DNA of 64,000 nt from Pectobacterium cacticida (GTDB lineage: Bacteria > Pseudomonadota > Gammaproteobacteria > Enterobacterales > Enterobacteriaceae): contig NZ_CP133656.1 in NCBI RefSeq assembly GCF_036885195.1, positions 2,790,001-2,854,000 of the forward strand, given 5' to 3'. The notes under the pieces were generated by a model. That model saw only the letters and a list, made by a program, of their open reading frames with translations. It searched no databases and was not told where the DNA came from. The position numbers were made by a program, and so were the translations under genes. This document shows positions 1-8,615 of the stretch, one piece after another (within the stretch, counting starts at the first letter, position 1; each line of letters begins with the position of its first letter).

Positions 1-10
1 TTTGATTTCC

Positions 11-25
11 ATTTGGAAACCAAAT
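11..25. promoter_or_regulatory. palindrome upstream of MarR gene, candidate operator
   Basis: ATTTGGAAACCAAAT is a perfect 6-bp inverted repeat with a 3-bp centre, about 40 bp before the MarR start codon. Many MarR repressors bind such short palindromes in their own promoter. Autoregulation is an inference from position and symmetry. Confidence 0.45.
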
Positions 26-64
26 GTTGTTATGATCCGACTTTACAGTAAGAAGGACATCGGT

Positions 65-520
65 ATGTCTGAACGCATTGATTCATTAGAAACCGCGTTA
101 TCCAGATTACAGTGTGTGCTGGTAGCTCGTAGGGCTTACTACACACCAGAGAAGGTATCATGGCTGCAATATGACATTCTTGATATGTTGCGGTTAAACG
201 GCCCAATGACCCCTTCCGTTATGAGCGAATGTTTGGGTGTCACTCGGACAAGCATGTCAAAATCGTTGAGAATGCTGAAAGATCTGAGTTTCATCACGCA
301 AGATCAAGATGGCGTAGATCGCCGGGAACAGAGAACGACGATTTCTGCGTCTGGCAAGGACTTCTTATCGCGCGCGACTACCGGGCATCATGATATGGCA
401 AAACTCGTTATGGAAACATTAACGCCAGGGGAACAAGCCATTTATACCGAATTGTGTCATAAAGTCGCTCGTGCTCTTTCTCTTCGAGAAGCTTATCCCT
501 ACGGTAAAAGCAAAGAATAA
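65..520 (+). CDS. MarR-family transcriptional regulator
   Basis: The 151-residue protein has the compact winged-helix layout of MarR regulators. A helical dimerisation segment comes first, then a recognition-helix region at about residues 50-75 (SECLGVTRTSMSKSLRML), a wing with a DRREQRTT stretch at about 90-97, and a C-terminal helix. I chose ATG 65 because AGAAGGAC lies just before it; an in-frame TTG near base 2 would add 21 residues with no family support. The short-chain dehydrogenase gene follows 35 bp later on the same strand, so the two probably form an operon. The ligand is unknown. The palindrome at 11-25 suggests self-repression. Confidence 0.8.
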   Translation: MSERIDSLETALSRLQCVLVARRAYYTPEKVSWLQYDILDMLRLNGPMTPSVMSECLGVTRTSMSKSLRMLKDLSFITQDQDGVDRREQRTTISASGKDFLSRATTGHHDMAKLVMETLTPGEQAIYTELCHKVARALSLREAYPYGKSKE

Positions 521-555
521 ACCGAGTGATATTCTTCTATCTAAGGAAACGAATA

Positions 556-1305
556 ATGAACTTCGAAAAAAAAGTAGCAATAATAACGGGCAGCACCCAT
601 GGTATTGGTGAAACTATCGCTGAAGTCCTATATGAAAAAGGGGCGAGTGTGATCATTGCATCAAGAAATAAAGAACTATCAGAAAGAAAGGCTTACCAAT
701 TAGATAAAACAGGGCAAAAAACGCTGGGCATCGAATGTGATGTGTCTGATCCTCTATCGGTAGAACGCATGATTGAATGCGTAATGAAAAAATTCGGCGT
801 ATTACATTTCGCCGTTAACAATGCAGGGATCACTGGCGCACATAATAAAAATATACCGGATCAATGCATTGATGACTGGAACAGGGTGATCAACACCAGC
901 TTGAGTAGTGTATTCTATTGCTTAAAATATGAGATACCTGCAATGTTACAAAGCGGCGGCGGCTCGATAGTTAATCTTTCCGCGGTTAATGGATTGGTGG
1001 GTATCGCCGGCCTTGCCCCCTATACCGTTGCCAAGCATGGTGTAATAGGATTAACGCAATCAGCCGCTCTCGAATTTGCTGATAAAGGAATACGCGTAAA
1101 TGCTATTGCCCCAGGGTATGTTGATACGCCAAGGATGAGAGAAATACCTGAAAACGTATATAACCAATTTAGCCATAGTCATCCCATGAAGCGTCTAGCC
1201 ACAAGACGTGAGGTGGCAAATTTCGTTTCTTTCTTATTGTCAGATATGGCGAGCTTTTGTACCGGTAGCGTATACCCTATCGATGGTGGTTATTTGGCGC
1301 AGTAA
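556..1305 (+). CDS. SDR-family NAD(P)-dependent oxidoreductase
   Basis: A classical short-chain dehydrogenase/reductase of 249 residues. The Rossmann nucleotide motif TGSTHGIG is at residues 11-18, NNAG at 88-91, and the catalytic tetrad reads N113, S142, Y156 and K160 (YTVAK). The C-terminal DGGY motif is present. ATG 556 is preceded by AAGGAAAC; a longer in-frame start at 526 lacks a good ribosome site. The substrate cannot be told from sequence. Sitting behind a MarR regulator suggests a small inducible module, perhaps for a phenolic or other aromatic compound, but that is only inference. The gene is A+T-richer than the housekeeping genes further right. Confidence 0.85.
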   Translation: MNFEKKVAIITGSTHGIGETIAEVLYEKGASVIIASRNKELSERKAYQLDKTGQKTLGIECDVSDPLSVERMIECVMKKFGVLHFAVNNAGITGAHNKNIPDQCIDDWNRVINTSLSSVFYCLKYEIPAMLQSGGGSIVNLSAVNGLVGIAGLAPYTVAKHGVIGLTQSAALEFADKGIRVNAIAPGYVDTPRMREIPENVYNQFSHSHPMKRLATRREVANFVSFLLSDMASFCTGSVYPIDGGYLAQ

Positions 1306-1313
1306 TACAATAA

Positions 1314-1439
1314 GAGCCTATCCCAGTAGGTGTCATTAGCGCAGTCAGTTTGGTCACGGACAGCGCGCAGAAACCGGAGCGTACACGGAGTCCGTGAGGA
1401 TTTCGAGCACTGCCCAGGGCCATAATGGGATAGGTTCTC
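1314..1439. repeat. 126-bp intergenic repeat with terminal inverted repeats
   Basis: The segment starts GAGCCTATCCCA and ends TGGGATAGGTTCTC, which are near-perfect inverted ends. Inside, CACGGAGTCCGTG (about 1384-1396) is a palindrome. It is G+C-rich against an A+T-rich background and has no open frame of note. This is the look of a non-autonomous MITE-like or palindromic intergenic repeat. From memory, similar sequences are scattered in Pectobacteriaceae chromosomes, but no second copy was found in this window. Confidence 0.65.
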
Positions 1440-1778
1440 AGTTCTTTCCTTACTTATCGAGATAAGTATTTTTTATAGTTAACCCGCTTGTCTCGCGTTC
1501 TTTTTTGTCTGCTAACGCTTGCTGCATTTATCTACTATCTACACCTTCCCTGAAAGCCACACAACCAACATTATATTTATTAACAATCTCATAACTTATG
1601 GGAAGGTATTCCTATAAATCGGTTTTTGCAATCGGCAACATTTCTGTATTCTTAGCGTAGCCAGAGTAAGGATTAACCCCACGATAAGACACATCGTATA
1701 ATGTATAACAAGCATTGAAAAATCGACTGATATAATAACACCAAATAAACCATAATTTATATTTTAAAAAGGAAAATA
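1440..1778. other. AT-rich leader region of fimB
   Basis: No gene seen. This is A+T-rich DNA between the repeat and fimB. In E. coli the equivalent region is a long regulatory leader, but no specific operator was recognised here. Confidence 0.4.
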
Positions 1779-2384
1779 ATGAAAATTAATACTGCTGCGA
1801 AGAAAAGGAAGTTCATGACCCAAAGTGAAATTGAGTCACTGCTAAAGGCTGCAAATGTTGGGCCACACGCTGCGCGTAATTATTGCCTGATATTGGTATG
1901 CTTTATTCACGGATTACGGGCCAGTGAAATATGCCGCTTACGAATTTCAGATATCGACCTTGAGTCAAGGTGTATTTATATTCATCGTCTCAAAAAGGGA
2001 TTCTCAACGACCCATCCGCTGTTGAATAAAGAGATCCGCGCTTTAAAGCGTTGGCTGAAAATTCGCATATCCTACCCTCATTCCACGAGTGAATGGCTTT
2101 TTTTATCGCAAAAAGGCAACCCACTTTCGCGTCAGCAGTTTTATCACATCATTTCCGCTTCCGGCGGAATTGCCAAATTATCGCTTGAGATCCATCCGCA
2201 TATGCTACGCCACTCCTGTGGATTCGCCTTAGCCAATATGGGCATTGATACCCGGCTTATTCAGGATTATCTCGGACACCGCAATATCCGTCATACCGTC
2301 TGGTACACGGCGAGCAATGCTGGCCGCTTTTATGGTATTTGGAATAACACAAGAGATATGCAGCGTAACGATATTTTTTCATGA
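1779..2384 (+). CDS. fimB: type 1 fimbria phase-switch recombinase FimB
   Basis: A 201-residue tyrosine recombinase matching FimB nearly residue for residue in blocks such as SEIESLLKAAN, GPHAARNYCL and RASEICRLRISDIDL. The catalytic set is visible: R47 in the HGLRASE block, HMLRH near 141-145, the GHRN histidine, and the nucleophilic tyrosine in VWYTASN near the C-terminus. FimB in E. coli inverts fimS in both directions, controlling ON/OFF expression of fimA. It is followed by fimE and then fimS, the standard order. The length equals the usual ~200 residues, so it should be functional. Confidence 0.95.
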   Translation: MKINTAAKKRKFMTQSEIESLLKAANVGPHAARNYCLILVCFIHGLRASEICRLRISDIDLESRCIYIHRLKKGFSTTHPLLNKEIRALKRWLKIRISYPHSTSEWLFLSQKGNPLSRQQFYHIISASGGIAKLSLEIHPHMLRHSCGFALANMGIDTRLIQDYLGHRNIRHTVWYTASNAGRFYGIWNNTRDMQRNDIFS

Positions 2385-2911
2385 ATTACACCACGCCACG
2401 GATGGCGTATCCGTAGACTCGCCTCGTCCTGGTACATTAATAAATATTAACCATTCTCTAAATGCACCTATTGTCAGTTTAGATCCCACTTTGATTGAAA
2501 GTTATACAAATAACGTCGGAATCGGTTCTGCGTCTATTGTTCCTGCAAGTAATCATTTCCTTCGTAACACCCCAAAAAACCGCATAAATAATAAGGCAAT
2601 TGATTTCTTAATAGTCTCGTTAACCTATTCAGCGCTATATTCCTCGATTAAAATCTAATCATGATTAATTTTTCTTTTAATTCTATATACCTAACGTGAA
2701 TGTCTGCGATATTCTATTGTGATATTGAATAAAACCGATAAAAATAAGATTTATGGCATAGAAATATTTTTACTATATGTAACAGTAATATAATTATATT
2801 AGGGTGATTCCCCCTATCTATAATCCGCCTTATCGCGGAAGATTATTTTTAAGAACCCTGAAGTTTTCTTTCTGGGGTTTGCTGCCATCAAACGTATTTC
2901 AGGAGCATATT
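2385..2911. other. fimB-fimE intergenic region
   Basis: About 530 bp of A+T-rich sequence. An open frame covers 2245-2658, but it begins inside fimB in another frame, resembles nothing known and has no ribosome site, so no gene is called. The spacing is similar to that in E. coli. Promoter elements for fimE presumably lie here; none stands out. Confidence 0.4.
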
Positions 2912-3517
2912 GTGAGTCGACGTCGTTTTCTTACTGCTAAAGAGGTTCAGGCCATGATGTTGGCCGCACGCCATGGGGCAACCGGGGAGCGGGACTATTG
3001 CCTTATCTTACTGGCGTTTCGCCACGGTATGCGCATCAGTGAACTTCTTGATCTGCACTATCGGGACCTGGACCTCAACGAGGGACGAATCCATGTTCGG
3101 CGCTTAAAAAACGGTTTTTCTACGATCCATCCGTTGCGCTTTGATGAACGAGAAGCGATCGAGCGCTGGAGCCAGGAACGTGCAAGCTGGAAAGCCGCAG
3201 AAAAAACGGATGCGGTTTTTATCTCTCGTCGTGGTACGTCACTTTCTCGTCAGCAAGCCTGGCGAATTATCTGTACCGCGGGTAAGGACGCAGGAACCGT
3301 CACGCATACGCATCCGCATATGTTGCGCCATGCATGCGGCTATGAACTTGCGGAAAGGGGCACCGATACACGGTTGATTCAAGACTATCTTGGCCACCGC
3401 AATATTCGCCACACGGTGCGTTACACCGCCAGTAATGCCGCACGTTTTGCCGGGTTATGGGAAAGAAATAATCTATTGGATGAAACGTTACAAAGCTCAA
3501 AAAGTCGAAATAAATAA
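2912..3517 (+). CDS. fimE: type 1 fimbria phase-switch recombinase FimE
   Basis: A 201-residue tyrosine recombinase of the FimE type. It has FLTAKEVQAMM, GATGERDYCLILL, RHGMRISELLDLHYRDLDLNEGRI and the C-terminal VRYTASNAARFAGLWERNN, blocks that separate FimE from FimB. Catalytic R (GMRISE), HMLRH, GHRN and the final tyrosine are all present. The GTG at 2912 is preceded by AGGAG with a 6-base spacer; an upstream GTG at 2804 would add 36 residues unlike the family. FimE in E. coli mainly flips fimS from ON to OFF. The element lies 42 bp downstream and is in the OFF orientation, consistent with an active FimE. Confidence 0.95.
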   Translation: MSRRRFLTAKEVQAMMLAARHGATGERDYCLILLAFRHGMRISELLDLHYRDLDLNEGRIHVRRLKNGFSTIHPLRFDEREAIERWSQERASWKAAEKTDAVFISRRGTSLSRQQAWRIICTAGKDAGTVTHTHPHMLRHACGYELAERGTDTRLIQDYLGHRNIRHTVRYTASNAARFAGLWERNNLLDETLQSSKSRNK

Positions 3518-3555
3518 CTATCTGATATTAAACAGTTTTTTTTGAAAAAATGGGT

Positions 3556-3567
3556 CAATTGGGGCCA
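3556..3567 (+). repeat. fimS left inverted repeat (IRL)
   Basis: CAATTGGGGCCA is the exact reverse complement of 3863-3874. The recombinase core TTGGGGCCA is 3559-3567. Confidence 0.92.
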
Positions 3568-3871
3568 AACTGTCTACATCATAAAAATTTTTTGTAATCT
3601 TTTGCAACTCATAACTTCATTTTTTGTAAAAAAACATGATTACCTGTTTATAATCAATTAATTATCCTTAACTCCCGTCTCTTTCATCTCAACATCACTG
3701 CCAGCTTATGACTCTCCCGTAACACGCTTAATAACTGGTTTCATACTCTTTTCACCGAAAAACATCAGAACTTAAACAACAAAAAAATCACATTTAAAGA
3801 ATAAAAAACCAAAAATAAAACAAATAATCAAAATATAAGCACAAACCACCAATGAGTCAAAATGGCCCCAA
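3559..3871. promoter_or_regulatory. fimS: invertible phase-variation element fimS (OFF orientation)
   Basis: A 313-bp element lies between fimE and fimA, bounded by the 9-bp repeats TTGGGGCCA and TGGCCCCAA known from E. coli fimS (about 314 bp). The arms extend to 12 bp. The sequence next to each arm (AACTGTC on the left, ATGAGTCAAAA on the right) also matches E. coli as I remember it. The only good promoter found inside, on the minus strand at 3578-3607, points away from fimA, so the sequenced state is OFF. Both recombinases that would invert it are encoded immediately upstream. Confidence 0.92.
3578..3607 (-). promoter_or_regulatory. fimA promoter inside fimS, reading away from fimA
   Basis: On the minus strand TTGCAA (3602-3607) and TATGAT (3578-3583) are separated by 18 bp. 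This matches the place and -10 hexamer of the E. coli fimA promoter. Here it fires towards fimE; inversion of the element would aim it at fimA. Confidence 0.75.
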
Positions 3872-3874
3872 TTG
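3863..3874 (+). repeat. fimS right inverted repeat (IRR)
   Basis: TGGCCCCAATTG is the exact inverse of the left arm at 3556-3567. fimA begins 128 bp downstream. Confidence 0.92.
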
Positions 3875-4002
3875 TTTCATTTGTTGGGCAAAAACTGTGC
3901 AGAACCGGCAGTCGAACTATTCGGCAGAAATACGGAATGCCTTAAGGCACAACGACTGCCAATTACGGTTCGTAATATCGACAATGTTTAAAGGAAAACG
4001 AC

Positions 4003-4542
4003 ATGAAAATCAAAACACTGGCAATCGTTGTTCTGTCAGCCCTATCCCTGAGCTCTGCCGCGCTGGCCGAGACGGTTAATGGCGGTACGGTGCACTTTAA
4101 AGGAGAAATCGTCAACGCCGCATGTGCAGTAGATGCCGGTTCTGTCGACCAAACCGTTCAGTTAGGTCAGGTTCGTTCGGCAAAACTGGCTACTGCGGGT
4201 AGCACCAGCACTGCCGTCGGTTTCAATATTCAACTGAATGATTGCGATACCACCGTTGCCACTAAAGCTTCTGTGGCTTTCTCCGGCACCTCGATTGATG
4301 CCACCAATACCTCGGTATTGGCGCTGCAAAGCTCAGCGGCGGGCGGTGCGACTAACGTAGGCGTGCAAATCCTTGACAGCACAGGCACGCCGCTGGTGCT
4401 GGACGGCGCAACCTTCAGCACGGCAGCCACCCTGAACGATGGCACTAACACTATCCCATTCCAGGCTCGTTACTATGCCATCGGCGCGGCGACAGCCGGT
4501 ACGGCCAACGCCGACGCCACCTTTAAAGTGCAATACGAATAA
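4003..4542 (+). CDS. fimA: type 1 fimbria major subunit FimA
   Basis: The main structural pilin of the rod, exported by Sec and assembled through the FimC/FimD chaperone-usher path. The 179-residue precursor opens MKIKTLAIVVLSALSLSSAALA, a signal peptide cut about residue 22. The mature part has NGGTVHFKGE, the conserved cysteine pair (in NAACAVDAG and LNDCDTT) and the penultimate-tyrosine C-terminus KVQYE. The N-terminal donor-strand region and most of the body are close to E. coli FimA. AAAGGAAAACG precedes the ATG. Transcription depends on fimS orientation; the leader between IRR and fimA also resembles the E. coli leader. Confidence 0.96.
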   Translation: MKIKTLAIVVLSALSLSSAALAETVNGGTVHFKGEIVNAACAVDAGSVDQTVQLGQVRSAKLATAGSTSTAVGFNIQLNDCDTTVATKASVAFSGTSIDATNTSVLALQSSAAGGATNVGVQILDSTGTPLVLDGATFSTAATLNDGTNTIPFQARYYAIGAATAGTANADATFKVQYE

Positions 4543-4613
4543 TACCTTCATCAGGCACGGAGGCTCATCGGGCAGGGATAGCCCGTTATTCGAATCGGAC
4601 TGGGGTGATGACA

Positions 4614-5153
4614 ATGAAAAGGATGAAGTCAGGTCTGTTGATGTTTTTGCTACCGTCGCTGGTATTCGCCGGTAATCGGTGGAATAGCACGCTACCCGGC
4701 GGAAATATGCGCTTTCAAGGCGTCATTATTGCCGAGTCCTGCCGGGTTGAAGCAGGAGATCGTCAGATGACCGTCCGTATGGGGCAAATCAGCAGCAATC
4801 GGTTTCATTCAGCTGGGGAAGATATCCACCCGGTGCCTTTCGATATTCACCTGCAGGAGTGCAGCACCGCAGTCAGTCAGCGGGTAGGCGTGACGTTTCA
4901 CGGCGTCGCCGACGGTAAAAACCCGGACGTGCTCTCCGTTGGCGAGGGGCCAGGGATCGCTACCGGCGTTGGCGTGGCGTTGTTTGATAAAGAAGATCGC
5001 CTAATCCCACTAAACAGCCCACCCACCGCTTGGACAAGGTTATATACCGGGCCAACCACGCTGCACTTTGTGGCGAAATACCGGGCGACGGGGTATCCGG
5101 TCACTGGAGGAGCAGCCAACGCGCAAGCCTGGTTCTCCCTGACCTACCAGTAA
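4614..5153 (+). CDS. fimI: fimbrial protein FimI
   Basis: A pilin-fold protein of 179 residues matching FimI in blocks such as NSTLPGGNMRFQGVIIAESCR, GQISSNRFHSAGED, ADGKNPDVLSVGEGPGIATG and ANAQAWFSLTYQ. It has a short signal peptide ending near VFAG and the conserved cysteine pair. FimI is needed for type 1 fimbria production and is thought to terminate or anchor the rod. I chose ATG 4614, which has GGGGTG 6 bases upstream and gives the family length; GTG 4605 and ATG 4608 are in frame. It lies between fimA and fimC as usual. Confidence 0.93.
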   Translation: MKRMKSGLLMFLLPSLVFAGNRWNSTLPGGNMRFQGVIIAESCRVEAGDRQMTVRMGQISSNRFHSAGEDIHPVPFDIHLQECSTAVSQRVGVTFHGVADGKNPDVLSVGEGPGIATGVGVALFDKEDRLIPLNSPPTAWTRLYTGPTTLHFVAKYRATGYPVTGGAANAQAWFSLTYQ

Positions 5154-5175
5154 TGAGTGAATACAGGAAAAGACG

Positions 5176-5901
5176 GTGAGCATAAAAGGGGTAAACGTGA
5201 GAAAAGCACTGGCGATAACACGCGGAATACTAACCGCAGCCTGCATGATAGCCGCTATCGGATTTACCGCTCGCGCCGACGCAGGCGTAGCGCTAGGCGC
5301 CACCCGCGTCATCTATCCTGCCGGACAGAAGCAAGTTCAGTTGGCGGTCACCAACAACGATGACAATAGCACCTTCCTGATCCAATCATGGGTAGAAAAT
5401 GCCGATGGCGTAAAAGACGGACGTTTCGTTATCACGCCGCCGCTGTTTGCTATGCAGGGAAAAAAAGAGAGTACGTTGCGTATTCTCGACGCCAGCAATA
5501 ATCAGCTACCGCAGGATCGGGAAACCCTGTTCTGGATGAACGTGAAAGCGATACCGTCGATGGATAAAGCGAAACTCAGCGACAACACGCTGCAACTGGC
5601 GATTATCAGTCGTATCAAGCTCTATTATCGCCCAGCCAAACTGGCGCTGCCGCCAGACCAGGCAGCAGAAAAACTGAAGTTTCGTCGCAGCGCGGGCGCA
5701 CTTACCCTGATTAACCCCACACCGTATTACTTAACCGTTACTGAACTTAACGCCGGTACCAGGGTGCTAGACAATGCGTTGGTTCCCCCAATGGGTGAAA
5801 CCACTGTCACGTTGCCGTCCGATGCCGGAAACGAGATTACGTACCGGACGATTAACGACTACGGCGCACTCACCCCACGCATGAAGGGTGCAACCCAATA
5901 A
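5176..5901 (+). CDS. fimC: periplasmic fimbrial chaperone FimC
   Basis: The PapD-like chaperone that caps subunits by donor-strand complementation and delivers them to the usher. It has 241 residues, the same length as E. coli FimC. After a signal peptide of about 36 residues, the mature protein starts GVALGATRVIYPAGQKQ and contains the subunit-anchoring arginine (ATRVIYP) and lysine (ISRIKLYYRP). The G1 strand region LQLAIISRIKLYY and the C-terminal INDYGALTP are intact. The start is GTG 5176 with AGGAAAAG upstream. It lies 22 bp after fimI and 76 bp before fimD. Confidence 0.95.
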   Translation: MSIKGVNVRKALAITRGILTAACMIAAIGFTARADAGVALGATRVIYPAGQKQVQLAVTNNDDNSTFLIQSWVENADGVKDGRFVITPPLFAMQGKKESTLRILDASNNQLPQDRETLFWMNVKAIPSMDKAKLSDNTLQLAIISRIKLYYRPAKLALPPDQAAEKLKFRRSAGALTLINPTPYYLTVTELNAGTRVLDNALVPPMGETTVTLPSDAGNEITYRTINDYGALTPRMKGATQ

Positions 5902-5977
5902 TGACCTAGGGGGAGTCCATGTACTCCCCTGAAATAATTGAGAATCGACAGCCGGGCAACTTCGGACCGGAGGGACT

Positions 5978-8605
5978 ATGTCACACCTGAAATATGGACT
6001 CGGCCGTTTGGGCTTTCAGCGTACCGATTTACGATCGGCGCGCATTATCGCCCTAACCCCATTGGCTTTTTTATTTGCTTCATCGGTCTTTTCCGCGCAG
6101 GCGGAACTCTATTTTAACCCGCGCTTTCTGGCCGATGACCCCAACGCCGTTGCGGATCTGTCTAGTTTTGAAAAAGGTCTGGAGTTACCGCCGGGCACCT
6201 ATCGCGCGGATATTTATCTTAATAACGGTTACATAACCACACGCGATATCACGTTTAATGCCGGTGAAGATGGCCGCGGCTTGACCCCCTGCCTGACACG
6301 CGCTCAGCTCGCCAGCATGGGGGTTAACACGCCCGTCATCGCCGGAATGAATACGCTGGCGGCTGAAGCCTGCGTACCGTTAACCGAGATGATCACAGAC
6401 GCGACCGTACGCTTCGATGTGGGACAGCAGCGGCTCTATCTCACCGTGCCCCAGGCGTTTATGGGAAACACGGCGCGCGGTTATATTCCGCCTGAGCGCT
6501 GGGACCGCGGTATTAATGCCGCGCTACTGAATTACAACTTTACCGGCAACAATGTGCATAACAACATCGGCGGCAGCAGCAACTACGCCTACCTAAACCT
6601 GCAAAGCGGGCTAAACCTTGGCGCATGGCGTCTGCGTGATAATACGACCTGGAGCTACAGCAGTAATGGTCGCGCCTCGAACAACGAAAATAAATGGCAA
6701 CACATTAACACTTGGCTGGAACGCGATATCACACCGCTCCGCTCGCGTTTGACGCTCGGTGACAGCTATACCAACGGTGATGTTTTCGACGGCATTAACT
6801 TTCGCGGCGCGCAATTAGCTTCCGATGACAATATGCTACCGGATAGCCAGAAGGGTTTTGCCCCGGTGATTAACGGCATCGCTCGCGGCACCGCTCAGGT
6901 CTCCGTCAAACAGAATGGCTATGAGATCTACCACAGTACAGTGCCGCCCGGCCCTTTTACGATCAACGATCTTTATGCCGCCGGTAACGGCGGGGATCTT
7001 CAAGTGACCATCAGAGAGGCTGACGGCAGCAGCCAGGTGTTCACCGTCCCTTATTCATCCGTCCCGGTACTACAACGCGAAGGCCATACCCGCTATGCCG
7101 TCACGGCGGGGGAATATCGCAGCGGTAGTCATCAGCAGCAAAATCCGAGGTTCTTCCAAAGCACGCTGCTGCATGGGCTTCCGGCGGGTTGGACACTCTA
7201 CGGCGGCACCCAACTGGCGAACCGTTACCGCGCGTTTAATTTCGGTATCGGGAAAAACATGGGTGAGTTGGGCGCACTGTCACTGGACGTGACGCAGGCC
7301 AACGCCAAACTGCCCGACGACAGTGAACACCAGGGGCAATCGATCCGTTTTCTGTATAACAAATCGCTTAATGAGACTGGCACCAATATCCAACTGGTGG
7401 GATATCGCTACTCCACTCGCGGCTATTTTAGCTTCGCCGATACGGCCTATAACCGGATGAGCGGCTACCACGTCGAAACCCAGGACGGCATAATAGAAGT
7501 GAAGCCGAAGTTCACCGACTACTACAATCTCGCCTACAACAAACGTGGCAAAGTACAGCTTAGCGTAACTCAACAGCTCGGACGTACCGCCACGTTCTAT
7601 CTGAGCGGCAGCCACCAAACCTACTGGGACACCAGTAAATCAGACCAGCAGTTACAGGCCGGGCTGAATACCGCCATTGACGACATTAACTGGACGCTGA
7701 GCTACAGCCTGACTAAAAACGCCTGGCAACAGGGGCGCGATCAGATGCTGGCAATTAACGTCAATATCCCCTTTAGCCATTGGATGCGTTCCGACAGTAA
7801 ATCGGCCTGGCGACACGCCAGCGCCAGCTACAGTATGTCGAACGATCTGAATGGGCGCATGAGCAACCTGGCAGGCCTGTACGGAACGCTGCTGGAGGAC
7901 AACAACCTCAGCTATAGCGTGCAATCCGGCTATGCCGGCGGCGGAACGGGCTCCAGCGGCGGCACCGGCTATACCGCACTGAACTATCGCGGCGGCTACG
8001 GCAATGCCAACGTGGGCTACAGCCGTAGCGATGGCATTAAGCAATTGTACTACGGCCTAAGCGGCGGCGTGCTGGCCCACGCCGACGGCATCACGCTCAG
8101 CCAGCCGCTGAATGACACCGTGGTACTGATCAAAGCCCCTGGGGCTGAGAATGTAAAAGTAGAAAACCAGACGGGCGTTCGTACCGACTGGCGTGGCTAC
8201 GCCGTACTGCCCTTCGCTACCGAGTATCGGGAAAACCGCGTTGCGCTTGATACCAACAGCCTTGCCGACAATGTCGATCTGGATGATACCGTCGCCACCG
8301 TCGTCCCGACCCACGGCGCGATTGTCCGGGCAGAATTTAAGGCGCGCGTCGGACTCAAGCTACTCATGACGCTCACCCACAACGGTAAACCGGTTCCCTT
8401 CGGCGCGACGGCTAGCTCGGCTGACGGCCAGACTGGCAGTATTGTCGCCGATAACGGACAGGTCTATCTAAGCGGAATGCCATTGGCAGGCAAGGTCCGG
8501 GTGAAGTGGGGAGAGGGGCCGAACGCCAACTGCGTGGCGGATTATCGTCTTCCTCCAGAAAGCCAGAACCAGGCACTGAGCCAGTTGTCGGCAGCGTGCC
8601 GCTAA
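5978..8605 (+). CDS. fimD: outer-membrane fimbrial usher FimD
   Basis: The 875-residue usher forms the outer-membrane pore that recruits FimC-subunit complexes and polymerises the pilus. It has an N-terminal extension plus signal peptide (cleavage near SAQA, residue ~42), the chaperone-binding N-domain beginning ELYFNPRFLADDP, the large beta-barrel with a plug domain, and C-terminal domains ending in a cysteine shortly before the stop. E. coli FimD has 878 residues and the same blocks (GTYRADIYLNNGY, GYIPPERWD, RGAQLASDDNMLPDS, YSSVPVLQREGHTRY). No truncation or frameshift is seen. Confidence 0.96.
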   Translation: MSHLKYGLGRLGFQRTDLRSARIIALTPLAFLFASSVFSAQAELYFNPRFLADDPNAVADLSSFEKGLELPPGTYRADIYLNNGYITTRDITFNAGEDGRGLTPCLTRAQLASMGVNTPVIAGMNTLAAEACVPLTEMITDATVRFDVGQQRLYLTVPQAFMGNTARGYIPPERWDRGINAALLNYNFTGNNVHNNIGGSSNYAYLNLQSGLNLGAWRLRDNTTWSYSSNGRASNNENKWQHINTWLERDITPLRSRLTLGDSYTNGDVFDGINFRGAQLASDDNMLPDSQKGFAPVINGIARGTAQVSVKQNGYEIYHSTVPPGPFTINDLYAAGNGGDLQVTIREADGSSQVFTVPYSSVPVLQREGHTRYAVTAGEYRSGSHQQQNPRFFQSTLLHGLPAGWTLYGGTQLANRYRAFNFGIGKNMGELGALSLDVTQANAKLPDDSEHQGQSIRFLYNKSLNETGTNIQLVGYRYSTRGYFSFADTAYNRMSGYHVETQDGIIEVKPKFTDYYNLAYNKRGKVQLSVTQQLGRTATFYLSGSHQTYWDTSKSDQQLQAGLNTAIDDINWTLSYSLTKNAWQQGRDQMLAINVNIPFSHWMRSDSKSAWRHASASYSMSNDLNGRMSNLAGLYGTLLEDNNLSYSVQSGYAGGGTGSSGGTGYTALNYRGGYGNANVGYSRSDGIKQLYYGLSGGVLAHADGITLSQPLNDTVVLIKAPGAENVKVENQTGVRTDWRGYAVLPFATEYRENRVALDTNSLADNVDLDDTVATVVPTHGAIVRAEFKARVGLKLLMTLTHNGKPVPFGATASSADGQTGSIVADNGQVYLSGMPLAGKVRVKWGEGPNANCVADYRLPPESQNQALSQLSAACR

Positions 8606-8615
8606 GGAAGCCATG

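Noticed and set aside
1314..1439. Possible CRISPR or ERIC element
   Set aside because: Single copy with inverted ends rather than spaced direct repeats, and the sequence differs from the ERIC consensus.
2245..2658. 137-codon frame overlapping the end of fimB
   Set aside because: Starts inside fimB in another frame, no ribosome site, no recognisable family, composition of non-coding AT-rich DNA.
7280..8382. Several long minus-strand frames inside fimD
   Set aside because: Shadows of the G+C-rich third-position pattern of fimD; no independent start signals or family features.
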